DNA from: Flavobacteriales bacterium
Lineage (GTDB): Bacteria; Bacteroidota; Bacteroidia; Flavobacteriales_E; Vicingaceae
Reading direction: 5' to 3'
Length of the DNA: 64,000 nt
Assembly: GCA_015075325.1 (NCBI GenBank)
Contig: JABTUP010000005.1
Span: 62,001 to 126,000 of the forward strand
Positions within the stretch are counted from its first letter, which is position 1. The number at the start of each line of letters is the position of its first letter. Positions 44,435 to 54,362 of the stretch are shown one piece after another. The position numbers and the translations under genes were made by a program. The notes beneath the pieces were generated by a model that worked only from the letters and a program-made list of their open reading frames with translations, was not told the DNA's origin and made no database searches.

Positions 44435-47400
44435 TTAAGATATCTTCACACACATTACTAAAACATCATCAATTTGTTCGTTATTTCCTCGCCACTTTTC
44501 AAGTTCATCTTTGAGTAATTCTTTTTGTTTTAAAGGTGATAATTTATAAATTTTCATAAACACTTCTTTCAATTGTTTATTCATAAATTTCTTGCCTTTT
44601 AACCCTCCAAATTGATCAGGAAAACCATCGGAGAACATGTAAAACACATCATCTTTTTGGTATTCAAATTGGTGTAATTCATAATCAAAATCTATTGGAG
44701 CACTTCCTCCAATTGGGTTTCTGCTTGCTTTTATTTCAAATAGTTCGTTGTTTCTAATGTATATTAATGGGCGAAATGCTCCTGCATAGGAAATTACTTT
44801 ATTGTCTAAATCAAAACACGAAATGGAAATGTCCATTCCATCTCTACTTTCGCTGTCTTCATCATCTTGTTTTAGTACTTTTTTTACAGCTATGTTTAGT
44901 TCTTTCAAAATTTTATCTGGACTAGTTATTTTGTTTTCGACAATAATCTGATTTAGATTATTTACTCCTATCATACTCATAAACGCTCCTGGAACTCCAT
45001 GACCTGTACAATCGGCTGTAGCAAAAATATATTTATTGCCAATTTTCTCAAACCAATAAAAATCGCCACTTACTACATCTTTTGGAAGGTATAAAATTGC
45101 AACGCTATCATTTAGCTCATTAAGTTTTGTTGATCTTGGTAAAATCGCATCTTGTATTTTTTTTGCGTAGTTAATACTATCCGTAATATTTTTATTGGCA
45201 ACCTCTATTACTTTTTTCTGTTCTGCCAATGTTGAATTTATGCTTTCAACTTTTTCTTTTTCTTCCCTAAGTTCTTTGGTTCGTTCTTCTACCTTTGTTG
45301 TTAATATTACTTGTGTTTTCTTAAGATTTCTGGTTCTAACAACAACAATTAAATAGCCAGTGGTAAGTACAGTTAAAATTGCCAATATGTAAAACAAGTT
45401 TGTTTTATACCAAGGTGGAAGAATAGAAAAGGTGAAAGTTTCATCTTGTGAAGACCATATTTCATCACTATTTTTTGCTCTAATTTTAAAAACATAATTA
45501 CCATGAGGTATTGCAGTATAAACGGCTTTTCTATCTTTTGTTAAAGGAAGCCAATTTTCATCTAATCCTTCTAATTTATATTGATACTGAACATGTGAAG
45601 GATTGGTTAAGGAAACACCAACAAATTCAAAAATTAAATTATTGTTATTGTGTTTAAGTTCTAATTTTAACGGAATGTTTTTTTCTTCATCAACCTCATC
45701 GGTGTAGTTTTTCCAATCAACATCTTCAAAATTTAGTTTTATGTTTTTAATTACCACTTTTGGAGGTTGAATATTTACAATATCATTTTTTAAATGGTAT
45801 TGATAAAGTCCGTTGATAGTTCCGAAGTAGAGTTGATTATCTTTGTTTCTAAAAACTGCATTGAGATTACATTCAACACCATCAAAACCTTCGTTTTTAC
45901 TATAAATTCTTATTTTTAGTTTATTAGTTGGGTTATTCCATTTTTGATAAATACTTTCAATAGAAACTTTATCTAAACCCTTATTAGTTCCAATCCACAA
46001 ATTACCTTTTCCATCTATTTCCATCAAATAGATATTTTCAGAAGTTAGCCCATCTTTTTCTTCTAATTTTTTAAATGTTTTACCATTAAATAGATAGGCT
46101 CCTTCATTTGTTCCAATCCACAAGTTATTTTTGGTGTCTATTCTTAAACATCTTGCTTTAGCACAATCTATACCTTGTTCTTTTGAATAAAAAACAACCT
46201 CTTTTCCGTTAAACCTGTATATTCCTTTATTACATGCCAAATACAATTGCCCTTTATATTCTTTTATATCATAAATAAATTCTTTCGGGAAATTTGATAC
46301 AGTATGAAGCGAATCGTTTTTTAGGTTATAAAGCCCCATTTTTCCTCCAACATAAAAGTTGTTTTTAAAAACAAAGCTGGAAAAAATGTTTTCTTCTTTT
46401 ATTGCTGGATCAGCAAACGGAACAGGAGTTGTTTTGTTTTCTCGACATAAAAACAATCCGTTATTTGTTCCAATATACAACTCTTTGTGGTATTCATTAA
46501 AGTGATAAACATTAGTAAATCCTAATTCCTTTAAGTTTTGAAACGACTCAACACTTCCATTTTTGTTTATTACATTATACCCACCATTGGTTCCCACAAA
46601 CAATTGTTTGTTTACACTTTCGTAAACTGAATTAATGTAATTGCTAATTAGTTTGTTTTGAGTACTGAAATAAGTAAAAATTGGTTCGAACTTCACTAAA
46701 CCCTGACCTCTTGTTCCTAGCCATAAATTTTCTTCTTTATCAGTAAAAATAGCCCAAACTTTTTGATACTTAAATCCATTAGATGGTGAAATCCATGTTG
46801 GTTTTAATGTTTTGATGTCGATGAAATAGAGTTGATTATTTAATGCTCCAAAAACAAGTTGATTTTTATATTTTACTGATGATGTAAATGTTAAATGAGA
46901 ACCTTCTTCTTTGGGTAATTCAATTTTAGAAACCTCATTATTTTTAATAAGATTTATTCCATCTATCGTTCCAACAAGGATTTCTCCTTTTTTTGCTTCA
47001 ATAATGGTTTTTACATAATTATTAGATATTCCATTAGAAGTTGAATAATTGATTACCTTTTTATCTGAATCAACAACAAAAACGCCCGTGCTTTTTGTAC
47101 CTATCCACAATCTATTTTCTGCATCAGTATAAATACAATTAATAAATGATTTGTTTAGAAGTTCGTTACCTGAATTATAAAACTCAACAGAATCTCTATC
47201 GGCATTGTATTTATAAATACCTTGAGCAGAACCGAACCATGTTTCGTTAGTGTTTTTGTTTACATATACCCAATAAAAAGAAGTTGTTTGATGATATATT
47301 TTTTTTACACGGTTAACTTCTTTGTTTAAAAGAGTAATTCCTTCTTTTGTTGCAACCCATACGTCTCCATTGTTTTCAACATCTAACGAAAACACTTCAT

Positions 47401-47635
47401 TTTGTGAAAGCCCTGATTTTTTTTTAAACGAACTAAAATCATAGCCATCATAAATACCAATACCACCTCCATTTGTACCGTATAAAAGGCTGCCATTTTT
47501 TGCTTGAGAAAGTGTTGTTACATCTGATTGTTCGAGACCCTCAGCAACATTAAAATTTTTGAAATTATACGTTTGTGAGTAAACCCCTGTATAAGCAATA
47601 ATGCTTAAAAATATATATGCTGCGTATTTTAACAT
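44435..47635 (-). CDS. Two-component-propeller sensor with SpoIIE-type PP2C phosphatase output
   Basis: The 1066-residue protein has a signal peptide (GVYSQ), then a long series of 'regulator propeller' repeats (about 25-640; units such as LWIGTNEGAYLF and LWIGTNKGLDKV), a Y_Y_Y domain (about 680-755; YKLEGLDENWLPL), one membrane helix (about 760-780), a coiled coil (about 785-835) and a SpoIIE/PP2C domain. The latter carries KDVVSGDFYWFEK, TADCTGHGVPGAFMSMIG and the late Asp in SDGFPDQFGG. The sensor end would be periplasmic and the phosphatase cytoplasmic. It likely dephosphorylates an anti-anti-sigma factor or similar partner, not found here. Confidence 0.87.
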   Translation of the reverse strand: MLKYAAYIFLSIIAYTGVYSQTYNFKNFNVAEGLEQSDVTTLSQAKNGSLLYGTNGGGIGIYDGYDFSSFKKKSGLSQNEVFSLDVENNGDVWVATKEGITLLNKEVNRVKKIYHQTTSFYWVYVNKNTNETWFGSAQGIYKYNADRDSVEFYNSGNELLNKSFINCIYTDAENRLWIGTKSTGVFVVDSDKKVINYSTSNGISNNYVKTIIEAKKGEILVGTIDGINLIKNNEVSKIELPKEEGSHLTFTSSVKYKNQLVFGALNNQLYFIDIKTLKPTWISPSNGFKYQKVWAIFTDKEENLWLGTRGQGLVKFEPIFTYFSTQNKLISNYINSVYESVNKQLFVGTNGGYNVINKNGSVESFQNLKELGFTNVYHFNEYHKELYIGTNNGLFLCRENKTTPVPFADPAIKEENIFSSFVFKNNFYVGGKMGLYNLKNDSLHTVSNFPKEFIYDIKEYKGQLYLACNKGIYRFNGKEVVFYSKEQGIDCAKARCLRIDTKNNLWIGTNEGAYLFNGKTFKKLEEKDGLTSENIYLMEIDGKGNLWIGTNKGLDKVSIESIYQKWNNPTNKLKIRIYSKNEGFDGVECNLNAVFRNKDNQLYFGTINGLYQYHLKNDIVNIQPPKVVIKNIKLNFEDVDWKNYTDEVDEEKNIPLKLELKHNNNNLIFEFVGVSLTNPSHVQYQYKLEGLDENWLPLTKDRKAVYTAIPHGNYVFKIRAKNSDEIWSSQDETFTFSILPPWYKTNLFYILAILTVLTTGYLIVVVRTRNLKKTQVILTTKVEERTKELREEKEKVESINSTLAEQKKVIEVANKNITDSINYAKKIQDAILPRSTKLNELNDSVAILYLPKDVVSGDFYWFEKIGNKYIFATADCTGHGVPGAFMSMIGVNNLNQIIVENKITSPDKILKELNIAVKKVLKQDDEDSESRDGMDISISCFDLDNKVISYAGAFRPLIYIRNNELFEIKASRNPIGGSAPIDFDYELHQFEYQKDDVFYMFSDGFPDQFGGLKGKKFMNKQLKEVFMKIYKLSPLKQKELLKDELEKWRGNNEQIDDVLVMCVKIS

Positions 47636-47650
47636 TGGAAAGTAAAATTA

Positions 47651-47686
47651 AAAAAAATACCCTGAAAATTTCAGGGTATTTTTTTT
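47651..47686. terminator. Bidirectional-type terminator after the 786-residue T9SS protein gene
   Basis: AAAAAATACCCTGA pairs with TCAGGGTATTTTTT around 5 bases; A and T runs flank both sides. It separates two genes on the same strand, so the sensor gene downstream needs its own promoter. Confidence 0.85.
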
Positions 47687-47688
47687 AA

Positions 47689-50049
47689 TTACTGTTTTAC
47701 AATTTTTCTAAAATAATGTTCATTTCCAATATTAATTATCATAAAATAAATACCAGCAGATTGACTATTAAAATCAAAATCAACTTTATTAAGACCCACA
47801 TTTAAATCAACTTTTTTATTAAGTACATGCGTTCCAATTGAACTAGTCAATATTAGCTCTGCAGAAGCTTTTTTAAGCGAAGTTAATTCCAATACAAAAT
47901 TATCTTTTGTTGGGTTTGGTATGATATCAAGATCAAAATCTTTTGTTTCAAAAACATTTATACCAACCATGCCTTGCGGAAGAATATAAACACTATCAGA
48001 ACCTATATAAAAATTAAGTGAGTCTAAAGCTCCATCGCCAGGATTAACGGTAAAGGTATAAATTGAATCATTTGGAAAACCAGGCAAATCAGCTCTAAGA
48101 ATAAAGGTTGCATTATTGTTTAATCCTGTAAAGTGGAAAAAACCATTCACATCTGTTGTTGCAGAACTTATTGCACCTCCTGGTGATTGGTCAATGGTAA
48201 TATCAATGTCTGATAATGGATCTCCGGGAGCCATTATTTGATAACTGTTTGTTGAACTCAAACGGTTTCCATATCCAGCTAACTCAAATACATAACCACT
48301 ACATTGCCAAGAACCTACCTGAGGTAATTTCTCTATTAGTGAAATATTATTCGGAATTGGATTACTTCCACACATCAAATTATTAACAAAAGCTTCATTC
48401 CACTTAGTTGTTCCACTGGTAAATAAAAAATATGTTGGTAAATAATTAGGATATTTTGTTGGTGAAGGTATTGCTTTTACCACATATTCTCCTTCAGGTA
48501 AATATAAAAATTGATAATAACCTGCTGCGTCAGTTTCAACATTAGCGTATTGGATATACTCGCCTGTTTCACTAATTTTATACAACACCACATTCACACT
48601 ATCGGCATAATTTGAAGCATAATCAATATTTCCAGAAATATCAATAATACAAGAGCAATAGGTATCATTTGTACTTTCCACAGAGTTTGATGGTGTGTTT
48701 ACTGTTAACGAATTTTCATTCATTACCACACTGTAAACAGTATCTAAAAAAGTATAATTATCAAAACCAAGAGTATCTTCTGTTGGTAATGAAAAAACAT
48801 TTGATTCTGGACAATTTGTATTTAATTTTTCATCCGTTTTAAAAAGCATAAATCCACCGCCATTATAACGGTCAGCAGCAATAATTACACCTCCATCTTC
48901 TGTATTATCGATATCTTGATAATATGTTGTTCCCATTCCAATTGGTAATTCTTGATGTGTAATTACATCTAACATTTCGCCATTTGTATTCATCTTAAAT
49001 AAAACACTACCATAGTTATCATTATCATAATAACCTACTAAATCGCCAGATGGAGATTGGAAGATTTTATTTACATAAAAACCTCCTTCTCCAACACCTA
49101 AATAATATGATTTTTTCCAATTAATATCTCCTGTTATAGGATTCAAGTTTATCAATCCAAAACGTCTTGTTGAAAGAACTGTATCATTTACAACAACAGA
49201 TAACAAGGCATTATTCACATCCAATATTGTTAAACTTTTTACTTCTGTTCCTCCATCCATTACGTTGTCAATTGGAGCGTTAAATCTCATTCCTTTCGAC
49301 CATTCAATATTTCCTGTCGCATCAATTTTTGTTAATTTAATCATACTTTCGGTTGGATTAAAAACATCTGTCGAAACAAGTGAAGCAAAAAGATAACCAT
49401 TATCTGGCGTTTGATTTAACACTTTAATATCACCAGAATACTCCATAGCAGAAGGGTCTTTATCTCCATAAAACTTACACCATTCGGTATTACCTAATGC
49501 ATCAACTTTAAGGATGTAATTCATATTTAAAGCTCCCCAATCATTAACTCTTCCATAAGACACATAACCTCCATCAGCAGCCGTAAATCCAGCAATAGGA
49601 TCAAAATTTAAAGTATCTATTTCATAATATTTATTCCAAAGATGATTTCCATACAAATCAAATTTGGCAATCATTGGTTGGTATTTAAAATCCGAATTTT
49701 CAACTGCAGTAAAAATAGTGTAATCAACAGATGACGCTTCATTACCTATAACATAAGCTGGGTATGCCATTGATGACAAAGGGGCAAATTCAATCAATGT
49801 ATCGAAAACTACCTCTCCTTGAAAATTAAGCTTAGCTAAATAATACTTAATCGTATAAAGACCATCAGCATATGGTGCTACAACAAAATAATCATTAGTA
49901 GTTGGAATTGAATTTATTTTATAGTTATATACGCTTACAAATCCATTCACATCAACCAAAACAGAATCTTTAAACGTAATATGTTTGGCTTGTGAAAAAG
50001 CAGAAATTGTAATAATTATAAATAATAATGCAGTAAATAATCTTTTCAT
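47689..50049 (-). CDS. T9SS-exported surface protein
   Basis: The 786-residue protein has a signal peptide (TISAFSQ). Residues of about 25-420 are repeats with beta-propeller character (GNHLWNKYYEID, GNTEWCKFYGDKD, GNIEWSKGMRF), the pattern of 'delta-60'-like or PQQ-like blades. Two carboxypeptidase-regulatory or SdrD-like beta domains follow (about 470-560 and 600-690; AYGYYQFLYLPEGEYVVKA-like). The end is a type A sorting domain (about 705-786; LDIIPNPTKDNFVLEL, AGIYFMIINIG, FRKIVKQ). It is exported by the type IX system and attached to the surface. Function unknown. Confidence 0.83.
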   Translation of the reverse strand: MKRLFTALLFIIITISAFSQAKHITFKDSVLVDVNGFVSVYNYKINSIPTTNDYFVVAPYADGLYTIKYYLAKLNFQGEVVFDTLIEFAPLSSMAYPAYVIGNEASSVDYTIFTAVENSDFKYQPMIAKFDLYGNHLWNKYYEIDTLNFDPIAGFTAADGGYVSYGRVNDWGALNMNYILKVDALGNTEWCKFYGDKDPSAMEYSGDIKVLNQTPDNGYLFASLVSTDVFNPTESMIKLTKIDATGNIEWSKGMRFNAPIDNVMDGGTEVKSLTILDVNNALLSVVVNDTVLSTRRFGLINLNPITGDINWKKSYYLGVGEGGFYVNKIFQSPSGDLVGYYDNDNYGSVLFKMNTNGEMLDVITHQELPIGMGTTYYQDIDNTEDGGVIIAADRYNGGGFMLFKTDEKLNTNCPESNVFSLPTEDTLGFDNYTFLDTVYSVVMNENSLTVNTPSNSVESTNDTYCSCIIDISGNIDYASNYADSVNVVLYKISETGEYIQYANVETDAAGYYQFLYLPEGEYVVKAIPSPTKYPNYLPTYFLFTSGTTKWNEAFVNNLMCGSNPIPNNISLIEKLPQVGSWQCSGYVFELAGYGNRLSSTNSYQIMAPGDPLSDIDITIDQSPGGAISSATTDVNGFFHFTGLNNNATFILRADLPGFPNDSIYTFTVNPGDGALDSLNFYIGSDSVYILPQGMVGINVFETKDFDLDIIPNPTKDNFVLELTSLKKASAELILTSSIGTHVLNKKVDLNVGLNKVDFDFNSQSAGIYFMIINIGNEHYFRKIVKQ

Positions 50050-50123
50050 GTAATTTCAATTTAAGTTGTTCATTTATAGGCTATAAAACTAAACAAAAAA
50101 CTAAATACGAAACAAAAAAAAAT

Positions 50124-52010
50124 TTACTTAACCAATAATTTTTGCGAGTAGATTTGATTTTCGGAAGATGCTGTTATAATATATAATCCTGCTGGAATAT
50201 CTGCATCAATGGGCAACGCTATCAATTGATTATTTTCATAATGTATTACTGCTTTCGAGAAAAATTCTTGTCCTTTTACATCTCTAACCACAATCAAAAC
50301 TTCCTCTTTAATATTTCCCAAATTAATTTTTAACTCTTCACCTCTTATTAATGGATTCGGAAAAAGACTCATTTCGCCTTTGTTCATTAATTCAACTTTT
50401 ACTGGAACTATGTTAAAATATTCAAAATTCCCATCGAAATCGGTTTGTTTTAATCGATAATATGAGATTCCTTCATAAGGATTATTATCAAACTCGATAT
50501 ATTCTACATTTAAGTTACTATTACCTGCTCCAGATGTTCTTAAAACTTCCTCCCATGTTATGGCATCTTTGCTTCGTTCTATAGTAAAAAAATCATTATT
50601 TAATTCACTCGAAGTAATCCATTTTAAATCTACTTTATTTGTACTTGAATTAAAATTAGCCTCAAAGCTTAGTAATGTTATTGGCAATGGTGTTTGTGTT
50701 TTATTTGCAGTTCCTATAGTAAATCTTCTATTGTTTCGAATTCCTCCTGCTCCTCCTGGAATATTCTGAAACTCATAAATTCCTCCACCCAAATCTATTG
50801 CTCCTGAAATTGGAGTATCATCGCTGAAAACACCATTATTGTTATCATCTATTAATAGCCTTAAATCAGACGCAGTAATAGCTCCTAACCCGTTCAAATC
50901 CCACCTCATATCAATATTTCCTACATTAACTGCCGAACCAGATGAATTTACTTCATTTACTCTCCAAACCCGTTCAAATCTAGATTCAACACCAACAGGA
51001 ATGTCTGTTGTATTTATTGATTGTGCTATTCCATTATCATGACCCCAAATCAAAAACTCATTATTACCTAAATTGGTTGGATTTAATATTCTAACTATGC
51101 CTGTACCTTGTGCATCATTGTGAATATTTGAAGCATCTATTCTACCTATTCCAGCCACATCAAAGTCATAATTTCCATTACCTGGATTGTCTTGCACGTA
51201 AATATCATTAGCCCCTAAAGCCAACCCATATTTTGCTGATAAATAATTGTTAATCACTGTTAATTGTGCTGAGTTCAATACCTGATTATAAATAATAAAC
51301 TCATTTATATAACCTCTTAAACCTCCATTTGTAGTAGTTGCATGTCTTCCAATTCTTGGATTTGGGGGTGTTGTAGTTCCATCAGACTCTGCCAATGTGG
51401 CTTGAGCAACATTATTATAATGAATTTGATAATTTACATTATAGTTTCTAAGCATTCCTATAATTTTAGTATTGGTGTTTATAGTGGTTGTCGAAAGTGG
51501 TCCACCCAAACCACCTCCAGCATTGTTTCTTTTCTGAAAAGCATAGAAATTTCCTGTTACTGGTTTTAAGGAAACCAAATTATTTGTGGCAGTTGTTCTG
51601 TCTAATATAAAATGTCCATTACCATCGTTTATTCCTCCTAAGCCCGTAGCTGTATCTCTAAACACAATTATATAAGTATAACTACTAGAGCTTGGTATTG
51701 CTAAATTTGGTCCATCAATAAATAAATCTCCAGTAAAACGAAGTCCTGGATGACCATTTGCAGAATTGGCATGAAACAAAGGTCTATTGCCGGCTGTAGC
51801 TTGAGTTGCGTGATTATTATTTCCAGAATTATCTCTCCATTGACGCACTTGTTGCCCATGTGTAGCCTGTGTTGAGCCCGCATCAATAAATGCTCCACCA
51901 TCAGCTTTAAGCCATAAAATATTATTTGTTGAGTTTCCTATTCCACCAGGCCCAGTTTGCGAATATGTGTTAATTGATAATAAGATTGCAACAAGTAATG
52001 TTATCCTCAT
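50124..52010 (-). CDS. T9SS-exported protein with LamG-like domain
   Basis: The 628-residue protein has a signal peptide (INTYSQ). A LamG/concanavalin-like domain (about 25-265) begins ILWLKADGGAFIDAGS and includes WRDNSGNNNHATQ and GLRGYINEFIIYNQVLNSAQ. A second domain with NYDFDVAGIGRIDASNIHND and EFLIWGHDNG follows (about 270-430), typical of Bacteroidota surface proteins. A linker with SFEANFNSSTNKVDLKWITS leads to the type A sorting domain (about 545-628; LFPNPLIRGEELKINLG, GLYIITASS, KLLVK). It is probably a ligand- or glycan-binding surface protein. Confidence 0.83.
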   Translation of the reverse strand: MRITLLVAILLSINTYSQTGPGGIGNSTNNILWLKADGGAFIDAGSTQATHGQQVRQWRDNSGNNNHATQATAGNRPLFHANSANGHPGLRFTGDLFIDGPNLAIPSSSSYTYIIVFRDTATGLGGINDGNGHFILDRTTATNNLVSLKPVTGNFYAFQKRNNAGGGLGGPLSTTTINTNTKIIGMLRNYNVNYQIHYNNVAQATLAESDGTTTPPNPRIGRHATTTNGGLRGYINEFIIYNQVLNSAQLTVINNYLSAKYGLALGANDIYVQDNPGNGNYDFDVAGIGRIDASNIHNDAQGTGIVRILNPTNLGNNEFLIWGHDNGIAQSINTTDIPVGVESRFERVWRVNEVNSSGSAVNVGNIDMRWDLNGLGAITASDLRLLIDDNNNGVFSDDTPISGAIDLGGGIYEFQNIPGGAGGIRNNRRFTIGTANKTQTPLPITLLSFEANFNSSTNKVDLKWITSSELNNDFFTIERSKDAITWEEVLRTSGAGNSNLNVEYIEFDNNPYEGISYYRLKQTDFDGNFEYFNIVPVKVELMNKGEMSLFPNPLIRGEELKINLGNIKEEVLIVVRDVKGQEFFSKAVIHYENNQLIALPIDADIPAGLYIITASSENQIYSQKLLVK

Positions 52011-52124
52011 ATATACGGAATTATTCTTAATTATTAATACTTATGTTAATTAGGTAAATATACTTAAAGGTTGATAAACGGCAAATTCAATAATTAGGTT
52101 GCATTTTTCTTATTTTCTTATCGT

Positions 52125-52132
52125 TAACTTTG
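52125..52132 (+). promoter_or_regulatory. Predicted -7 box of uvrC
   Basis: TAACTTTG matches TAnnTTTG exactly and ends 4 bases before the GTG start, so the mRNA would be leaderless. Confidence 0.4.
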
Positions 52133-52136
52133 AAAT

Positions 52137-53924
52137 GTGGATTTGCAGCTGAAAATAAAAAACCTACCCAACAAACCTGGCATATACCAATATTATAATG
52201 CCGAAGGAAATATTATTTATATTGGTAAGGCTAAAAATTTAAAAAAACGAGTAACATCTTATTTTACTAAAAACCACGATAACACTAAAACAACCGTATT
52301 AGTAAAACAGGTTGTTGACATAAATACCATTATTGTTAATTCTGAATTTGAAGCTCTTTTACTTGAAAACAACTTAATAAAAAAGTATCAACCAAAGTAC
52401 AATGTTTTACTAAAAGACGACAAAACCTATCCTTGGATTTGTATTAAAAAAGAACCTTTTCCTAGGGTTTTTTCTACTCGAAATTTAGTTAAAGATGGCT
52501 CTGAATATTTTGGTCCCTATGCATCGGGAAAAATGATGAACACCATCTTGGATTTAATTCGACAACTCTACCCTCTTCGTAACTGCCACCTCAACTTAAG
52601 TGAAGAAAACATAAAAGCCAATAAATTCAAAGTCTGTTTGGAATACCATATAGGCAACTGCAAAGCTCCGTGTGTTGGATTTCAAAATGAAGAAGATTAC
52701 CAAAAATATATTTTTGACATTAAAAACATCATCAAGGGAAACATTCATGGAGTAACAAAGCACCTTAAAACATTAATGGCCGATTATGCTGAAAACTTGG
52801 AATTTGAAAAAGCCCAATTGTTAAAAGAAAAAATTAAAACACTTGAAAACTACCAAAGCAAATCGGTTGTAGTAAGCCCAACAATAAATGACGTCGATGT
52901 TTTTTCAATTATTTCTGATGAAAAAGATGCTTTTGTAAATTACTTAAAAGTTATCAATGGAGCTATTATTCAAGGACATACCATTGAATTAAAGAAAAAA
53001 TTAGATGAAACCGACGATGAACTTCTACAAATAGGCATAATAGAACTTCGACTACGATTTAAAAGTCAATCGAAAGAAATTATAGTACCTTTTATTCCGA
53101 GCATCGAAGGTTCTGAATTAAAATTTACAGTTCCTCAAATTGGGGATAAAAAACATTTACTTGAGTTATCGGAACGAAATGCAAAGTATTATCGCTTAGA
53201 ACGCAAAAAACAGAAAGAAAATGTTAACCCAACCAAACACAGCGATAGAATACTAGAACAGTTGCAAAAAGACTTACGAATGCCCGAAAAACCAGTTTAC
53301 ATTGAATGTTTTGACAATTCCAATATACAAGGAACAAATGCTGTTGCAGCTTGTGTTGTATTTAAAGATGCCAAACCAAGTAAAAAAGATTATAGACACT
53401 TTAATATTAAAACTGTTGAGGGTCCAAACGATTTTGCCAGCATGGAAGAAGTTATTTTTAGACGTTACAATCGTTTGTTAGAAGAAAATCAACCATTACC
53501 TCAATTGATTATTATTGATGGAGGAAAAGGCCAATTGAGTTCTGCATTAAAAAGTATTGATAAATTAAATTTAAGAGGAAAAATAACCATTATTGGAATT
53601 GCTAAGAAATTGGAAGAAATTTACTTTCCAAACGATTCAATTCCATTGTATATAAATAAGAAATCAGAATCGTTAAAACTTATACAATTTTTAAGAAACG
53701 AAGCACATCGATTTGGTATAACCCACCACCGCAACAAACGTTCAAAAGAACTCATAAAATCTGAGTTAAGTGAAGTAGAGGGAATTGGATTTAAAACAGC
53801 TCAAGAATTGTTGTGGAAATTTAAATCGGTTGCTAGAGTAAAACAAGCTTCGTTAAAGGAACTAGAAGAAGTTATCAGTAAAAAAAGAGCAAAAATAGTT
53901 TTTGAATATTTTAATACTCAGTAA
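52137..53924 (+). CDS. uvrC: UvrABC excinuclease subunit C
   Basis: The 595-residue protein starts at a GTG. It has a GIY-YIG nuclease domain (about 12-90; KPGIYQYYNAEGNIIYIGKA), a UVR motif (about 200-235; ENLEFEKAQLLKEKIKTLE), a C-terminal RNase H-like nuclease (about 380-530; YIECFDNSNIQGTNAVA, IIIDGGKGQL) and a helix-hairpin-helix end (EVEGIGFKTAQELLWKF). It makes both incisions in nucleotide excision repair. The start is preceded by a -7 box within 4 bases. An out-of-frame ATG lies two bases upstream of the GTG. Confidence 0.95.
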   Translation: MDLQLKIKNLPNKPGIYQYYNAEGNIIYIGKAKNLKKRVTSYFTKNHDNTKTTVLVKQVVDINTIIVNSEFEALLLENNLIKKYQPKYNVLLKDDKTYPWICIKKEPFPRVFSTRNLVKDGSEYFGPYASGKMMNTILDLIRQLYPLRNCHLNLSEENIKANKFKVCLEYHIGNCKAPCVGFQNEEDYQKYIFDIKNIIKGNIHGVTKHLKTLMADYAENLEFEKAQLLKEKIKTLENYQSKSVVVSPTINDVDVFSIISDEKDAFVNYLKVINGAIIQGHTIELKKKLDETDDELLQIGIIELRLRFKSQSKEIIVPFIPSIEGSELKFTVPQIGDKKHLLELSERNAKYYRLERKKQKENVNPTKHSDRILEQLQKDLRMPEKPVYIECFDNSNIQGTNAVAACVVFKDAKPSKKDYRHFNIKTVEGPNDFASMEEVIFRRYNRLLEENQPLPQLIIIDGGKGQLSSALKSIDKLNLRGKITIIGIAKKLEEIYFPNDSIPLYINKKSESLKLIQFLRNEAHRFGITHHRNKRSKELIKSELSEVEGIGFKTAQELLWKFKSVARVKQASLKELEEVISKKRAKIVFEYFNTQ

Positions 53925-53972
53925 TCAATTCACAGTCTACAAATAACAAACTTTAGCTAATAATAAAATCAA

Positions 53973-54014
53973 TTTCTAATTTCTAATTTCTAATTTCTAA
54001 TTTCTAATTTCTAA
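53973..54014. repeat. Six perfect tandem copies of TTTCTAA
   Basis: Six 7-bp units in a row without any substitution, ending 9 bases before the arsC ATG. Copy number could change by slippage and would alter the arsC upstream region. Confidence 0.92.
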
Positions 54015-54023
54015 TTTTAACCC

Positions 54024-54362
54024 ATGAAAATTTATCACAATCCACGTTGCAGCAAAAGCAGAGAAACGCTAGCTATAATTCAAAAAGCTGGAAAACAAGT
54101 TGAAATTATTGACTACCAAAATCAAGTTCCAACAGAAAAAGAATTAACCGCTATTATTAATCTTTTGGGAATAAATGCCGAAGATTTAGTTAGAAAAGGT
54201 GAAGATGTTTACAAAGAAAAATTTAAAGGAAAAAAAATAACCCAACAAGAGTGGGTTAAAATTTTAATTGAGCATCCAAAATTAATTGAGCGGCCAATTG
54301 TTATCAACGGAGATAAAGCCATTATTGGCAGACCTCCAGAAAAAGTATTGGAATTATTTTGA
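54024..54362 (+). CDS. arsC: Glutaredoxin-type arsenate reductase (ArsC family)
   Basis: The 112-residue protein has the catalytic Cys9 in IYHNPRCSKSRETL and the closing motifs ERPIVINGDKAIIGRPPEKVLE, with the Arg residues that bind the oxyanion. The ArsC/Spx/YffB fold family includes glutaredoxin-coupled arsenate reductases. Without arsenic genes nearby, a different oxidoreductase role is possible. It is preceded by a heptamer tandem repeat. Its end overlaps by 9 bases the small membrane protein gene on the other strand. Confidence 0.85.
   Translation: MKIYHNPRCSKSRETLAIIQKAGKQVEIIDYQNQVPTEKELTAIINLLGINAEDLVRKGEDVYKEKFKGKKITQQEWVKILIEHPKLIERPIVINGDKAIIGRPPEKVLELF

Noticed and set aside
53973..54014. 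CRISPR-like array
   Set aside because: The units are 7 bp and directly abut one another without spacers. No cas genes are present.
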